A DNA stretch of 38,527 bases from Paraburkholderia domus (lineage in GTDB: Bacteria; Pseudomonadota; Gammaproteobacteria; Burkholderiales; Burkholderiaceae). The DNA lies in assembly GCF_905220705.1 (NCBI RefSeq), contig NZ_CAJNAT010000048.1:1-38527 (forward strand). Direction: 5' to 3'. Positions 30,613 through 38,527 of the stretch are shown here, piece by piece. A program made the translations under genes and the position numbers. Position 1 is the first letter of the stretch, and every line of letters begins with the position of its first letter. Under the pieces are notes generated by a model that saw only the letters and a list, made by a program, of their open reading frames with translations, did not search any database and was not told the origin of the DNA.

Positions 30613-31536
30613 ATGTTCAAAGTTGCCGTCATTGGTGCTTCCGGGCTGCTCGGCCGGGCTCTCGTCGAGGAACTGGCACAGCAGGCTGGCTGGCAAGTTG
30701 TCGCCACGGCGTTCAGCCGGCCGGGTCCGAACACCGTTGCGCTGGATATTCGTGATGCGCATGCGGTCGAGCAATTTGTCGAGCGCGAAGCGCCGGACGC
30801 GCTCGTGATTGCCGCAGCGGAGCGTCGGCCGGACGTGTGCGAGAACGATCTGGCGCTCGCCCGGGCGTTGAACGTCGATGCGGTGCGCACCCTGGCCGCG
30901 GCGGCAAAGCGGCGCGGCGCATGGACGCTGTCGATCTCGACCGATTACGTGTTCGACGGCACTCACCCGCCCTATCAGCACGATTCCGTGCCTGCGCCGC
31001 TCAATGCCTATGGGCGCAGCAAACTCGAAGGCGAACGTGCACTGACGGAATCCACCGATCTCGGCTGCGTGCTGCGTCTGCCGCTGCTATATGGGCCGAT
31101 CGTCGATTGGGCAGAATCGGCGGTGACGAGTCTCGTGCCGGCGATTGCCGCATCATCGGCTTCACGCGAAGGCAAGGCCGCCGTCATGGATGCATGGGCG
31201 ATTCGTTACCCGACCTTTACGCCGGACGTCGCGTTCGTGATCCGGCAGATGCTCGAACGGCACGCGCGCGGCGAAGCGATCCGCGGCATCGTGCAATGGT
31301 CGGGCGATGAGCCGATGAACAAGTATGAAATCGCCGTGCGGCTTGCAGAAGCGCTGCAACTCGATGCGCAACTGACGCCACAGCACATGCCCACCGACGC
31401 GACGCCGCGTCCGCATAACTGTCACCTGGCTTCGGATCGGCTCGAGGCGCTCGGCATCGGTCGCCGCACGCCGTTCGACGTTGCGATCCGGCAAGTGTTG
31501 GCCGAATTTCCGTGGCGAGGTGAGATGCCGGCTTAG
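30613..31536 (+). CDS. RmlD-like NAD(P)-dependent sugar-nucleotide/SDR reductase
   Basis: The product is 307 residues, start 13 bases after the copZ stop. GASGLLGRALVEEL is the dinucleotide loop, STDYVFDGTHPPY is the RmlD substrate motif and NAYGRSKLEGERAL holds the YxxxK catalytic pair. It resembles dTDP-4-dehydrorhamnose reductase and the MAT2B-like branch. No other rhamnose gene is nearby, so a dTDP-rhamnose role is not supported. The close spacing may cotranscribe it with copZ. Confidence 0.8.
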   Translation: MFKVAVIGASGLLGRALVEELAQQAGWQVVATAFSRPGPNTVALDIRDAHAVEQFVEREAPDALVIAAAERRPDVCENDLALARALNVDAVRTLAAAAKRRGAWTLSISTDYVFDGTHPPYQHDSVPAPLNAYGRSKLEGERALTESTDLGCVLRLPLLYGPIVDWAESAVTSLVPAIAASSASREGKAAVMDAWAIRYPTFTPDVAFVIRQMLERHARGEAIRGIVQWSGDEPMNKYEIAVRLAEALQLDAQLTPQHMPTDATPRPHNCHLASDRLEALGIGRRTPFDVAIRQVLAEFPWRGEMPA

Positions 31537-31644
31537 CCGCCTGGCGGCGAACTTAACTACGGCCGGAGACTGCCCACGCTTCCACGGCCCGGCGACAGAC
31601 CTGTCTGGTGTCAAGCCCGCAAGCTTAGCCACGGCAGGTCGGTA

Positions 31645-34600
31645 TCAGTGAAAATCGCGGCTCGCCGTGGCCAGTTCGCCAAGCCATTCACTGTGATCTT
31701 CGAGTCGATGCGCGACGAGATGGATCACCTCGCCCTTCTGTTTCTGTTTCGCGTTGCCCGCTTTATTTGCGTTCACCACGTTGCCCGCGCTGTCACCGCC
31801 GGTAGAAACACCATCGTCACGCTGCAAGACGCCATACACCGCTAGCAACGACGAACCCAGCAGCACCTTGCGCTGCTTTTCCACCAGCGTCGGCCAGACG
31901 ATCACATTGATCGAACCGGTCTCGTCTTCGATGGAAACGAACACGGTGCCGTTTGCCGTGCCCGGCCGCTGCCGCACGGTGACGATGCCGCAGGCGCGCG
32001 CCAGCGTGCCATGCTGACACGCGGCGAGTTCGGCCGCTGTGCGAAAACGCTGTCTGGCAAGACGCTCGCGCAATAGCGCGAGTGGATGACGATTGAGCGT
32101 GAGGCCAAGGCTCGCGTAATCGTCGACGATCTCGCGACTTTCGGCTGCCTGCGGCAATGCCAACGGCGCTTCGGCGATCGGCGCATCGCGCAGCAGCTTG
32201 GGCACTGAGTGCTGGGCGGTCACCGCCCACCACGCTTCGCGCCGATGGCCTGCGATGCTGACCAGCGCGTTCGCCGCGGCAAGCGCTTCGAGATCGCGCC
32301 GCGTCAATGCCGCGCGACGCGTCAAATCATCGACGTCGGTAAACTGCGCGTCGCTGCGAGCCGCCATGATGCGTTCGGCGGCCACCTGTGAAAGACCTTT
32401 GATCAGATGCATGCCGATGCGCACTGCCGGACCGCGCGCACCATAGGTTTTCGGCGACTGGAATACGCGTGCGGTCAGCTGTTTCGCCGCGCGCCGGATC
32501 GTCCGGGCCACCGTGAAGCGCCGCAGCGACAAATCGCGTAATTGCTGCGCGGATAATACGCTCTGCTGACGATGCAAACAGGTCTCACTCGATGAAATCC
32601 GCTGCCCTTCACGACCGCGTCTTTCGAAGGTCGACTCCCAATCGCTCAAGGTCACGTCGGGCGGCAATACCTGGACGCCATGACGCCGTGCATCCTGCAC
32701 GAGTTGCGACGGCGAATAGAACCCCAACGGCTGACTGTTCAGCAAACCCGCCAGAAAAGCGGCCGGCTCATAACGTTTCAACCACGCACTGAGATAGACG
32801 AGCAAGGCAAAGCTCGCCGCATGGCTTTCCGGAAAACCATATTCTCCAAAGCCTTCGATCTGTTTGCAGATGCGTGCGATGAACTCGGGTTCGTAGCCTC
32901 GCTTGAGCATGCGGTCAGTCAGATCCTGCTGATACTTCGCCAGATTGCCGGTGCGCCGCCACGCGGCCATCGCGCGTCGCAACTGGTCGGCCTGCTCACC
33001 GGTATATTTGGCAGCAACCATCGCGAGGTGCATCACCTGCTCCTGGAAAATCGGCACGCCGAGCGTGCGTTCGAGCACCGGTCGCAACTCATCTTTAGCG
33101 TAGTCCTCCGCCTCGATACCCTGCTTACGACGCAAATACGGATGCACCATGCCGCCCTGGATCGGCCCGGGCCGCACGATCGCGACTTCGATCACGAGAT
33201 CGTAGTACTTGTTCGGTTTCAGCCGAGGCAACATGCTTTGCTGCGCTCGCGATTCGATCTGGAATACGCCGATCGTATCGGCATGGCCGCACATTTCGTA
33301 GACGGCGCGATCCTCGCGCGGAATATCCTGCACCCTGAATGTCGGAAAGCCGCGCCGCAATGCAACGAACTCCAGCGCACGACGGATGGCCGATAACATG
33401 CCGAGCGCCAGCACGTCGACCTTCAATAGCTTGAGCGCGTCGATATCGTCCTTGTCCCACTCGATTACGCTACGGTCCTTCATCGTCGCGTTCTCGATCG
33501 GCACGAGTCGCGACAGCTTGTCTTTCGCGATCACAAAACCGCCGACGTGTTGCGACAGATGACGCGGAAAATTGCGCAATTCCTTAGTGAGGCGAATCAG
33601 ATTCTGCGTGATGTGGGAGTTGGCAGCGAAGCCCGCTTCAGCCAGATATTTGGCGACCGCATCCGTGCCGTCCCACCATTGCTGCGATTTACTGATCCGC
33701 TCGATCAGCGACGCTTCGAGCCCCAACGCCTTGCCGACATCCTTCAGCGCACTGCGTGCGTGATACGTGATCAGCGACGCAGTGAGCGCAGCGCGATGAC
33801 GGCCGTACTTTCCGTAGATATATTGAATCACCTCTTCCCGGCGCTGATGCTCGAAATCGACGTCGATATCAGGCGGTTCATTGCGCGCGCGCGAGATGAA
33901 CCGTTCGATCAGCATATTCATGTGTACCGGATCGATCTCCGTCACATGGAGGCAATAGCACACGACCGAATTAGCCGCCGAGCCGCGGCCTTGGCACAGA
34001 ATGTTTCTGGAGCGCGCGAAGCTCACGATATCGTGCACCGTCAAGAAGTACTTTTCGTATTTCAGTTCGGCGATCAGTTTCAGTTCTTTCTCGATCTGAT
34101 CGATTCGTTTGATATCCATCCCTTTTGGCCAACGCTCCGTCGCACCGGCCATGACCAGTTTGCGCAGATAACTCGACGGCGATTCACCGGCAGGCACCAG
34201 TTCTTCCGGATACTCGTACTTGAGTTCGTCGAGCGAGAAGCGGCATAGGGCGGCGATACGCAGCGTTTCTTCGAGCGTCTCGCGTGGGTACAGCTTGCCG
34301 AGTCGCACTCGCGTGCGCATATGCCGCTCGGCATTCGCCTCGAGCGCGTGGCCGCATGCCGATAGCGGCGTGACGAGATCAATCGCGGTCAGAGTGTCCT
34401 GCAATGGCTTGCGCGATCGCACATGCATCAGGACGCCGCCTGCCGCCACCAGAGGCAAACCGCTCGCTTTTGAAATCATCCGCAATGCGTCAATCTGAAG
34501 ATCGTCGCTGCCGGTTTGCCAGAGTTCAAGTGCGATCCATGAGCGTTGCGGAGCCAATGAGGCGAGCCAATGCGCGCAGCGCAACGTGTGTGAGAGCGTC

Positions 34601-35289
34601 GCCGTGCGTTGCGGCACGAGGATCAGGACGCAATCGGGCAAGGTCTTGAGATGTTCGAGATGCGGCAACGCATCGGTGAAATCGGACGGGCTGAGGCGAT
34701 AGCTGCCCTTGTCTGCTCGCGAGCGGGCTAGCGTAATCAGTTCGGAAAGGTTGCCGTAGCCATTGCGGTTGGTTGCGAGCGCAACCAGTGTGCAGAACGG
34801 CTCGCCGGCATCGTCCGTCAGATTGAGTTCGCTGCCGATGATGAGGTGAGGGATCGGTTTTAGCGCCTCTTGCTCAGTGGCTTCTGGCTCTGCGTTTTTT
34901 TGTTGGGCGGTTTCTTGTTGGGTGGTTTCTTGTTGTGAGGCCTCCTGTTGCGAACCCGCTGGCTTTGCGGCCGCCAACTTTGCTGCTTCTTCTAAAGACG
35001 TTCCTGCTTGCGCGGCTTTCGCCCTGTCTTCGCGCTCCTTCTGTTGGCGCTCTCGCTCCTGTTTGATTTCTCTCACCGCCGTGTGTGCGCGCACGACGCC
35101 CGCCAGCGAACATTCATCGGTGATCGCTAGCGCGCTATAACCGCGCGACATCGCCTGCTCGACCAGTTCATGCGGATGCGACGCACCACGCAGAAACGAG
35201 AAATTAGTCAGGCAATGTAGTTCCGCATACGGTGGCAGTTGGGCTGCAAGCGCCTGCTCGAATAAGAATGAAGGCCGGGAATCTGCCAT
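31645..35289 (-). CDS. imuC: ImuC/DnaE2, error-prone DNA polymerase III alpha subunit
   Basis: The product is 1214 residues from ATG 35289, 5 bases after the imuB stop. It is the catalytic polymerase of the SOS mutasome. The PHP domain begins ELHCLTNFSFLRGASHPHEL. The C-family active-site Asp pair is in PPDIDVDFEHQRREEV, with GRGSAANSVVCYCL before it. HhH and OB-type segments follow, but no beta-clamp motif was clearly seen. A repeat insertion of about 65 residues splits the PHP domain (about 85-150, Gln/Glu/Ala/Lys-rich, with QQETTQQETAQQKN), unlike typical DnaE2 proteins. It acts with ImuA and ImuB and is LexA-controlled. Confidence 0.93.
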   Translation of the reverse strand: MADSRPSFLFEQALAAQLPPYAELHCLTNFSFLRGASHPHELVEQAMSRGYSALAITDECSLAGVVRAHTAVREIKQERERQQKEREDRAKAAQAGTSLEEAAKLAAAKPAGSQQEASQQETTQQETAQQKNAEPEATEQEALKPIPHLIIGSELNLTDDAGEPFCTLVALATNRNGYGNLSELITLARSRADKGSYRLSPSDFTDALPHLEHLKTLPDCVLILVPQRTATLSHTLRCAHWLASLAPQRSWIALELWQTGSDDLQIDALRMISKASGLPLVAAGGVLMHVRSRKPLQDTLTAIDLVTPLSACGHALEANAERHMRTRVRLGKLYPRETLEETLRIAALCRFSLDELKYEYPEELVPAGESPSSYLRKLVMAGATERWPKGMDIKRIDQIEKELKLIAELKYEKYFLTVHDIVSFARSRNILCQGRGSAANSVVCYCLHVTEIDPVHMNMLIERFISRARNEPPDIDVDFEHQRREEVIQYIYGKYGRHRAALTASLITYHARSALKDVGKALGLEASLIERISKSQQWWDGTDAVAKYLAEAGFAANSHITQNLIRLTKELRNFPRHLSQHVGGFVIAKDKLSRLVPIENATMKDRSVIEWDKDDIDALKLLKVDVLALGMLSAIRRALEFVALRRGFPTFRVQDIPREDRAVYEMCGHADTIGVFQIESRAQQSMLPRLKPNKYYDLVIEVAIVRPGPIQGGMVHPYLRRKQGIEAEDYAKDELRPVLERTLGVPIFQEQVMHLAMVAAKYTGEQADQLRRAMAAWRRTGNLAKYQQDLTDRMLKRGYEPEFIARICKQIEGFGEYGFPESHAASFALLVYLSAWLKRYEPAAFLAGLLNSQPLGFYSPSQLVQDARRHGVQVLPPDVTLSDWESTFERRGREGQRISSSETCLHRQQSVLSAQQLRDLSLRRFTVARTIRRAAKQLTARVFQSPKTYGARGPAVRIGMHLIKGLSQVAAERIMAARSDAQFTDVDDLTRRAALTRRDLEALAAANALVSIAGHRREAWWAVTAQHSVPKLLRDAPIAEAPLALPQAAESREIVDDYASLGLTLNRHPLALLRERLARQRFRTAAELAACQHGTLARACGIVTVRQRPGTANGTVFVSIEDETGSINVIVWPTLVEKQRKVLLGSSLLAVYGVLQRDDGVSTGGDSAGNVVNANKAGNAKQKQKGEVIHLVAHRLEDHSEWLGELATASRDFH

Positions 35290-35294
35290 CGTGC

Positions 35295-37085
35295 TCAGCC
35301 GAACAAACCCTGCAAATACCACTCACCGCCAAGACGTTCTCGGTACACCCAGAACATATGGCCGCGATCGTCTGCCGCAACGTAATAATCACGCTCGACG
35401 CGGTTACCGTCCCACCATCCGGCTTCAATCCGTTCGGTACGCGTGAGCATTTTCAGCGGCCGGCGATAGACCGGTCGCTGGTCGCGCATCATCAGGCGCA
35501 GCGGTTTGTCGAGCATCCAGACGGGGCGAGGCTGCAATGGCAATACACTGTCGGGCAGATCGAGCGAGGCTTGGGCATCGGCCGGTTGTGTTACGAATAG
35601 GCGGCCGCTTTTTTTAGCATCACTCGCTTTTTCCGGCCGTCGAGATATGTGCGCTGTGTGTGCAGCCTGTCCCGCTTGCGTCGCCGCATCGCCGTCTGCG
35701 TGCACACTTTCCAGAGCAGCGTGCTGCAACTCATCGGTCAGCCAGGTTTTATCCGCTTTGATTTTTGTTCTGGTTTTCGCAGACGAACGCTTCTTGCGCG
35801 AAAACGCTTGCGCCTGGTAGGCCTCGACGCGCATTGCCCGCTCAGGCCGAGGATCGTCCTGCACCGACATCTGCAGCACGTTCTCCGGCCCCAAACGCGC
35901 GCTCAGGCGCTCGAGCAGACGTGCGATCGAATCGCCGTCTGATTCGGGCATTGGAAACAAGGTGTCCGATCGCCCTGCATACTCGCCGATCTGATCCGCG
36001 ATCAGCTTCAACTCGATCACGGGCGCAGCCAGAACCGTCTGATTCAATTTCTCACGCAACAGCCAGATCAGATGCTCGGAATCGCGCGACGGGATGGCCC
36101 ACGCGACCTTCAGACTCGACGTCTTCGGCGCATGACGGGATGCCAATTCATGTTCGAGCAACAACGTATAACCACTGAGCGCTGCATGATGCGCGCTCAA
36201 CCAGCCGGCCAGTTGCACAATCAGCCGACGCGCGGCGAACAGTAGCGCATCGGCGTTATCGACCCGCGACGGCAACTCCAGTTGAGCATGAAACGATGCA
36301 GGCGCACGAAACGATTCGCGCGGGTCCGGACGCGTGCCATATGCTTGTGCCAGCAGATCCAGAATACCGCTGCCGAAACGCCGCACGACACCCGACCTTG
36401 GCAACTGGCGCAAATCGGCCAGCGTCATGCAACCGACATGCGTCAACGCATCGCGATGCGCCTGCGCAACCGGCAGCAACGACACAGATACGCGGTCGAG
36501 AACCCGCGCAAGCGACGTTTCCTTTATTACATGCCAACGATGCCCCTGCCGGTCGGCATGCGCCTGTGCCAACAGCCACGCGCCCCAGGCTGTCGGTGCG
36601 CACGCGATGCGCGCCGTATAGCCGAATTCAGCCACCGTCGCGGATACCCGCGACAACAACGCGCGCAAGCCGCCAAACAACCGCAAACCGGAGCCGACTT
36701 CCAGCAACAAGGTGTGCGCGTGCGCAAGCGACACCTTCGGTGTGTACGTCAGCAAAGCGAGCGCCATCGCTTCGAACGCCTGAGTTTCGCGGGCTGCGTC
36801 TGCGGCAAGCATCTTGAGACCAGGAGCCAAAGCCAATGCGTACGAGCGCGAATGACCCGCATGCACCCCAGCACGCAATGCGTCGAAATCCGGCATCAGG
36901 ATGTGTGCGTGATCGGCCAGCGCATAGCAGCGCACCTCGGTGACGTCTTCGGCGCCGAGAGGTTGGCTTGCCGCGTCGTCGCGCTCACACCGATTCGGCT
37001 TCGCGAGCAAACCATCCGGGAGCGGCTCGAGAGGTTTCACCGCTTCCAGCGACAAGAGTGGCAATGTGACTGCGATCCACAACAT
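35295..37085 (-). CDS. imuB: ImuB, Y-family-like non-catalytic mutasome protein
   Basis: The product is 596 residues from ATG 37085. It is a Y-family polymerase fold without the catalytic D-x-D-x-F: the N-terminus reads LWIAVTLPLLSLE where the family has the metal Asps. The palm/finger region has LLLEVGSGLRLFGGLRAL. A Lys/Ala-rich, low-complexity segment (about 430-490) lies before the C-terminal part (MLTRTERIEAGWWDGNRVER, DYYVAADDRGHMFWVYRERL), which is the conserved ImuB tail. ImuB bridges DnaE2, ImuA and the beta clamp. The gene overlaps imuA by 101 bases and abuts imuC. Confidence 0.9.
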   Translation of the reverse strand: MLWIAVTLPLLSLEAVKPLEPLPDGLLAKPNRCERDDAASQPLGAEDVTEVRCYALADHAHILMPDFDALRAGVHAGHSRSYALALAPGLKMLAADAARETQAFEAMALALLTYTPKVSLAHAHTLLLEVGSGLRLFGGLRALLSRVSATVAEFGYTARIACAPTAWGAWLLAQAHADRQGHRWHVIKETSLARVLDRVSVSLLPVAQAHRDALTHVGCMTLADLRQLPRSGVVRRFGSGILDLLAQAYGTRPDPRESFRAPASFHAQLELPSRVDNADALLFAARRLIVQLAGWLSAHHAALSGYTLLLEHELASRHAPKTSSLKVAWAIPSRDSEHLIWLLREKLNQTVLAAPVIELKLIADQIGEYAGRSDTLFPMPESDGDSIARLLERLSARLGPENVLQMSVQDDPRPERAMRVEAYQAQAFSRKKRSSAKTRTKIKADKTWLTDELQHAALESVHADGDAATQAGQAAHTAHISRRPEKASDAKKSGRLFVTQPADAQASLDLPDSVLPLQPRPVWMLDKPLRLMMRDQRPVYRRPLKMLTRTERIEAGWWDGNRVERDYYVAADDRGHMFWVYRERLGGEWYLQGLFG

Positions 37086-37824
37086 GTTTGATCTCTCGTC
37101 CTTGATTGCTGCCAATCCCGCTTTCCGGCAACACGACGCTTTGTAACGGCAAAACGAGACGCAGAGGCTCCGCTAGCGGCGGGCCGCGGCGCTTGAAGAT
37201 GTCAATTGAGATACCGATCTCCTGCAACCATTGACGACGGTTGATCGTTTGCGCATTGGCCGGTAAGAGCGGCTCGCAGATCATTCGCAATGGCGCCGGC
37301 GAAGATTGCGTGGCGGCCTCGACAGGCCGGATCAGAAATGCCAGCGATGCCGACTCCTGAGCCGCCACCTGCAGACGCCGAACCTTATCGGCGCGTGCAT
37401 TCGGCAGCCATACCAGCACTGCGCCGATGCCATCCTGCTTCAATGCCTGAGCTGCTGCCCACAGGGATTGGTCTTCACTCGCGCGCACCCATAGGACGCG
37501 CTCGACATCGATACCCCACGCCCTCAGTGCCGAAGCACAGGGCTGATAAGGGGGTGCCACGAGCATGACGTGCCGTTCGGCTTGCGTCGTAAGATGCCGA
37601 AGCGCGCGAGCCAGCAGGCGCAGTTCGCCGACCCCTCCGTGCTCAATCAATAACTCCGTCAAGCCGCCGGCCGACCAGCCCTGTCCAGGCAGCAGTTGAT
37701 CCAGTGCGGCATAGCCGCTGGAAATCACCCGCGAGTCCGCCTCGGCAAGCTCATTGCCCTGCCACACCTGACGCCGCAATTGTGACGACAACGCTGTCGT
37801 CGCCAAGTGAATCGCTGCTGCCAT
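36985..37824 (-). CDS. imuA: ImuA, RecA-like mutasome accessory protein
   Basis: The product is 279 residues, start preceded by GAG. It has a RecA/SulA-like fold: ISSGYAALDQLLPGQGWSAG, then GGLTELLIEHGGVGELRLLA. A canonical Walker A lysine is not evident in this region. The C-terminal 35 residues (KHVVDRSHIATLVAGSGETS) overlap imuB in a different frame, a 101-base overlap that is long for a bacterial operon. ImuA, with ImuB and DnaE2, drives damage-induced mutagenesis. The gene is the first of the operon and sits 72 bases from a LexA box. Confidence 0.88.
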   Translation of the reverse strand: MAAAIHLATTALSSQLRRQVWQGNELAEADSRVISSGYAALDQLLPGQGWSAGGLTELLIEHGGVGELRLLARALRHLTTQAERHVMLVAPPYQPCASALRAWGIDVERVLWVRASEDQSLWAAAQALKQDGIGAVLVWLPNARADKVRRLQVAAQESASLAFLIRPVEAATQSSPAPLRMICEPLLPANAQTINRRQWLQEIGISIDIFKRRGPPLAEPLRLVLPLQSVVLPESGIGSNQGREIKHVVDRSHIATLVAGSGETSRAAPGWFAREAESV

Positions 37825-37895
37825 AGATACGCTCGTTCAATAGGGAATACTCTGCCCTGCCCGGCATCGGGCAAGCATGGGGTGACGAGTTTTCA

Positions 37896-37911
37896 CTGTA
37901 TATTTATACAG
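37896..37911 (-). promoter_or_regulatory. LexA (SOS) box of imuABC
   Basis: CTGTATATTTATACAG differs from the E. coli optimum CTGTATATATATACAG at one base. It lies 72 bases upstream of imuA; the opposite-strand reading contains TATAAA, a possible -10. The near-perfect match implies SOS-induced expression. Confidence 0.93.
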
Positions 37912-38442
37912 TATTCTGAAACGGATGTTAAGACAAGGCGATGTAACGAAACAAACGCGCGCAGGAAGGAAATGAAGAGGGGGCGAAGCTGTTTTTATTG
38001 CAGGTTCCCGCCTGCGGGAAAGCTGTCCTTTAGCGTTGCTGCTAGGCGAACAAAACCAGAGTTAGGGTGTTCCGGGAGGGATGAAAGCCGAGAGCACGCG
38101 CATGCACGCCGCTGATATGGGTAAGAACTGAGGAGTTACGCGAATGCACTTCGAGTGGGGAAGAAGTGATATCGGAAGAACCGGAGCCGCATCGGGTAAG
38201 GCTGCAGCGGGGATGTTTCCAGATCCGGCCGTTGTGATGAGCAGACTGACGGACAAACGCCCGGACGAAGTCCCGGCGTGAGCATGGCACCGTAGCCGTG
38301 ATGGCCCGACTGGAGGCGAAACCCCGTTCTGTGCCCGTTTTTACGCCCGTTTCTGTTATAGGACGGCGGAGAACCCGTCGCCGGCGTTCTGCCGGCAATG
38401 CTGATACGGTTTTCTGGCCTGTTTTTCCGCGCTGTAAACGCA
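37912..38442 (-). other. Gene-poor trailer of the rRNA operon
   Basis: Some frames are open here (38042-38398 and 38136-38477 on the - strand), but they have Arg/Ser/Pro-rich compositions, no ribosome sites and overlapping frames, typical of non-coding GC-rich sequence. The region has the inverted GCCGGC-GTTCT-GCCGGC and a near-direct repeat GCCCGTTTTTAC/GCCCGTTTCTG. My recollection is that similar sequence is often annotated downstream of Burkholderia rRNA operons as small hypotheticals, suggesting a conserved rrn-flanking element rather than genes. Confidence 0.4.
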
Positions 38443-38470
38443 GAAACCCCGCCTTTGAGGGCGGGGTTTC
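38443..38470 (-). terminator. Terminator of the rRNA operon
   Basis: GAAACCCCGCC (38443-38453) pairs with GGCGGGGTTTC (38460-38470). On the - strand it follows the 5S gene and is trailed by TTTCTGCGTTT. Confidence 0.8.
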
Positions 38471-38485
38471 TGGACATGCGTGGGA

Positions 38486-38527
38486 GCCTGACGATTACCT
38501 ACTTTCACACGGGAATCCGCACTATCA
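38486..38527 (-). rRNA. rrf: 5S rRNA, 3' end (partial)
   Basis: On the - strand the last 42 bases include GGATTCCCGTGTGAAAGTAG, then GTAATCGTCAGGC, the 3' end of a betaproteobacterial 5S rRNA. The rest lies outside the window. The sequence continues into the terminator at 38443. Confidence 0.9.

Noticed and set aside
38136..38477. 113-codon minus-strand frame starting within the rRNA terminator
   Set aside because: Its ATG lies in the terminator stem of the 5S gene and its composition is Arg/Ser/Pro-rich, so it is likely non-coding.
1..38527. CRISPR arrays, tRNA genes, prophage or insertion sequences
   Set aside because: No regularly spaced repeats, tRNA cloverleaf, transposase or integrase, and no terminal inverted repeats were seen.

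Overview
The window is high-GC DNA that most resembles a Paraburkholderia/Burkholderia chromosome. Supporting signs are an FtrABCD ferrous-iron operon, an ImuA-ImuB-DnaE2 mutasome, a 48-residue DUF3563-type protein, a polyhydroxybutyrate-type dehydrogenase and betaproteobacterial-looking Fur boxes. The genus call is inference from gene content; no 16S sequence is present.

Layout. 1-5870: the edge of a type III secretion (T3SS) locus. A leftward, tightly overlapping run sctC-sctD-(sctE-like)-(sctF-like) continues out of the window. A 417-base AT-richer intergenic region carries two copies of an 18-bp dyad. Rightward genes follow: a ribbon-helix-helix regulator, a cysteine-free Gly/Ser/Ala-rich protein that looks secreted, and a 203-residue protein whose motif order resembles ADP-ribosyltransferases but with the catalytic residues replaced. 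6138-9000: YqhA-type membrane protein, class I fumarase, bacterioferritin. 9157-12693: glutamate racemase, Bfd ferredoxin behind a Fur box, a 20-residue hydrophobic microprotein candidate, and tonB-exbB-exbD. 12847-16726: small secreted protein, a LysR/pirin divergent pair, OsmC, an SRPBCC protein and HemP behind a second Fur box. 16727-17026: structured intergenic sequence and a terminator. 17027-20374 (minus): ftrABCD behind a third Fur box. 20701-31536: uvrB, tyrB, a patatin/3-hydroxybutyrate dehydrogenase pair, an aldo/keto reductase, rlmJ, an exported Pro-rich protein, the DUF3563 gene behind a candidate sigma-54/NtrC promoter, cueR/copZ, and an RmlD-like reductase. 31645-37824 (minus): imuA-imuB-imuC(dnaE2) behind a near-consensus LexA box. 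37912-38527: gene-poor trailer, terminator and 3' end of a leftward rRNA operon (5S).

How the genes work together. Iron is a recurrent theme. Bfr stores iron and Bfd releases it, TonB-ExbBD powers outer-membrane uptake, HemP relates to haem uptake, and FtrABCD imports ferrous iron. The Bfd and FtrA upstream regions share a 24-bp element with 21 identities, which points to one Fur regulon. DNA damage is the second theme: uvrB, and imuABC under LexA. Copper (cueR/copZ) and possibly nitrogen (DUF3563) are controlled by sites readable in the sequence. The most novel items are the putative T3SS substrate pair with its paired dyads, and the sigma-54/NtrC-like architecture upstream of the small DUF3563 gene.
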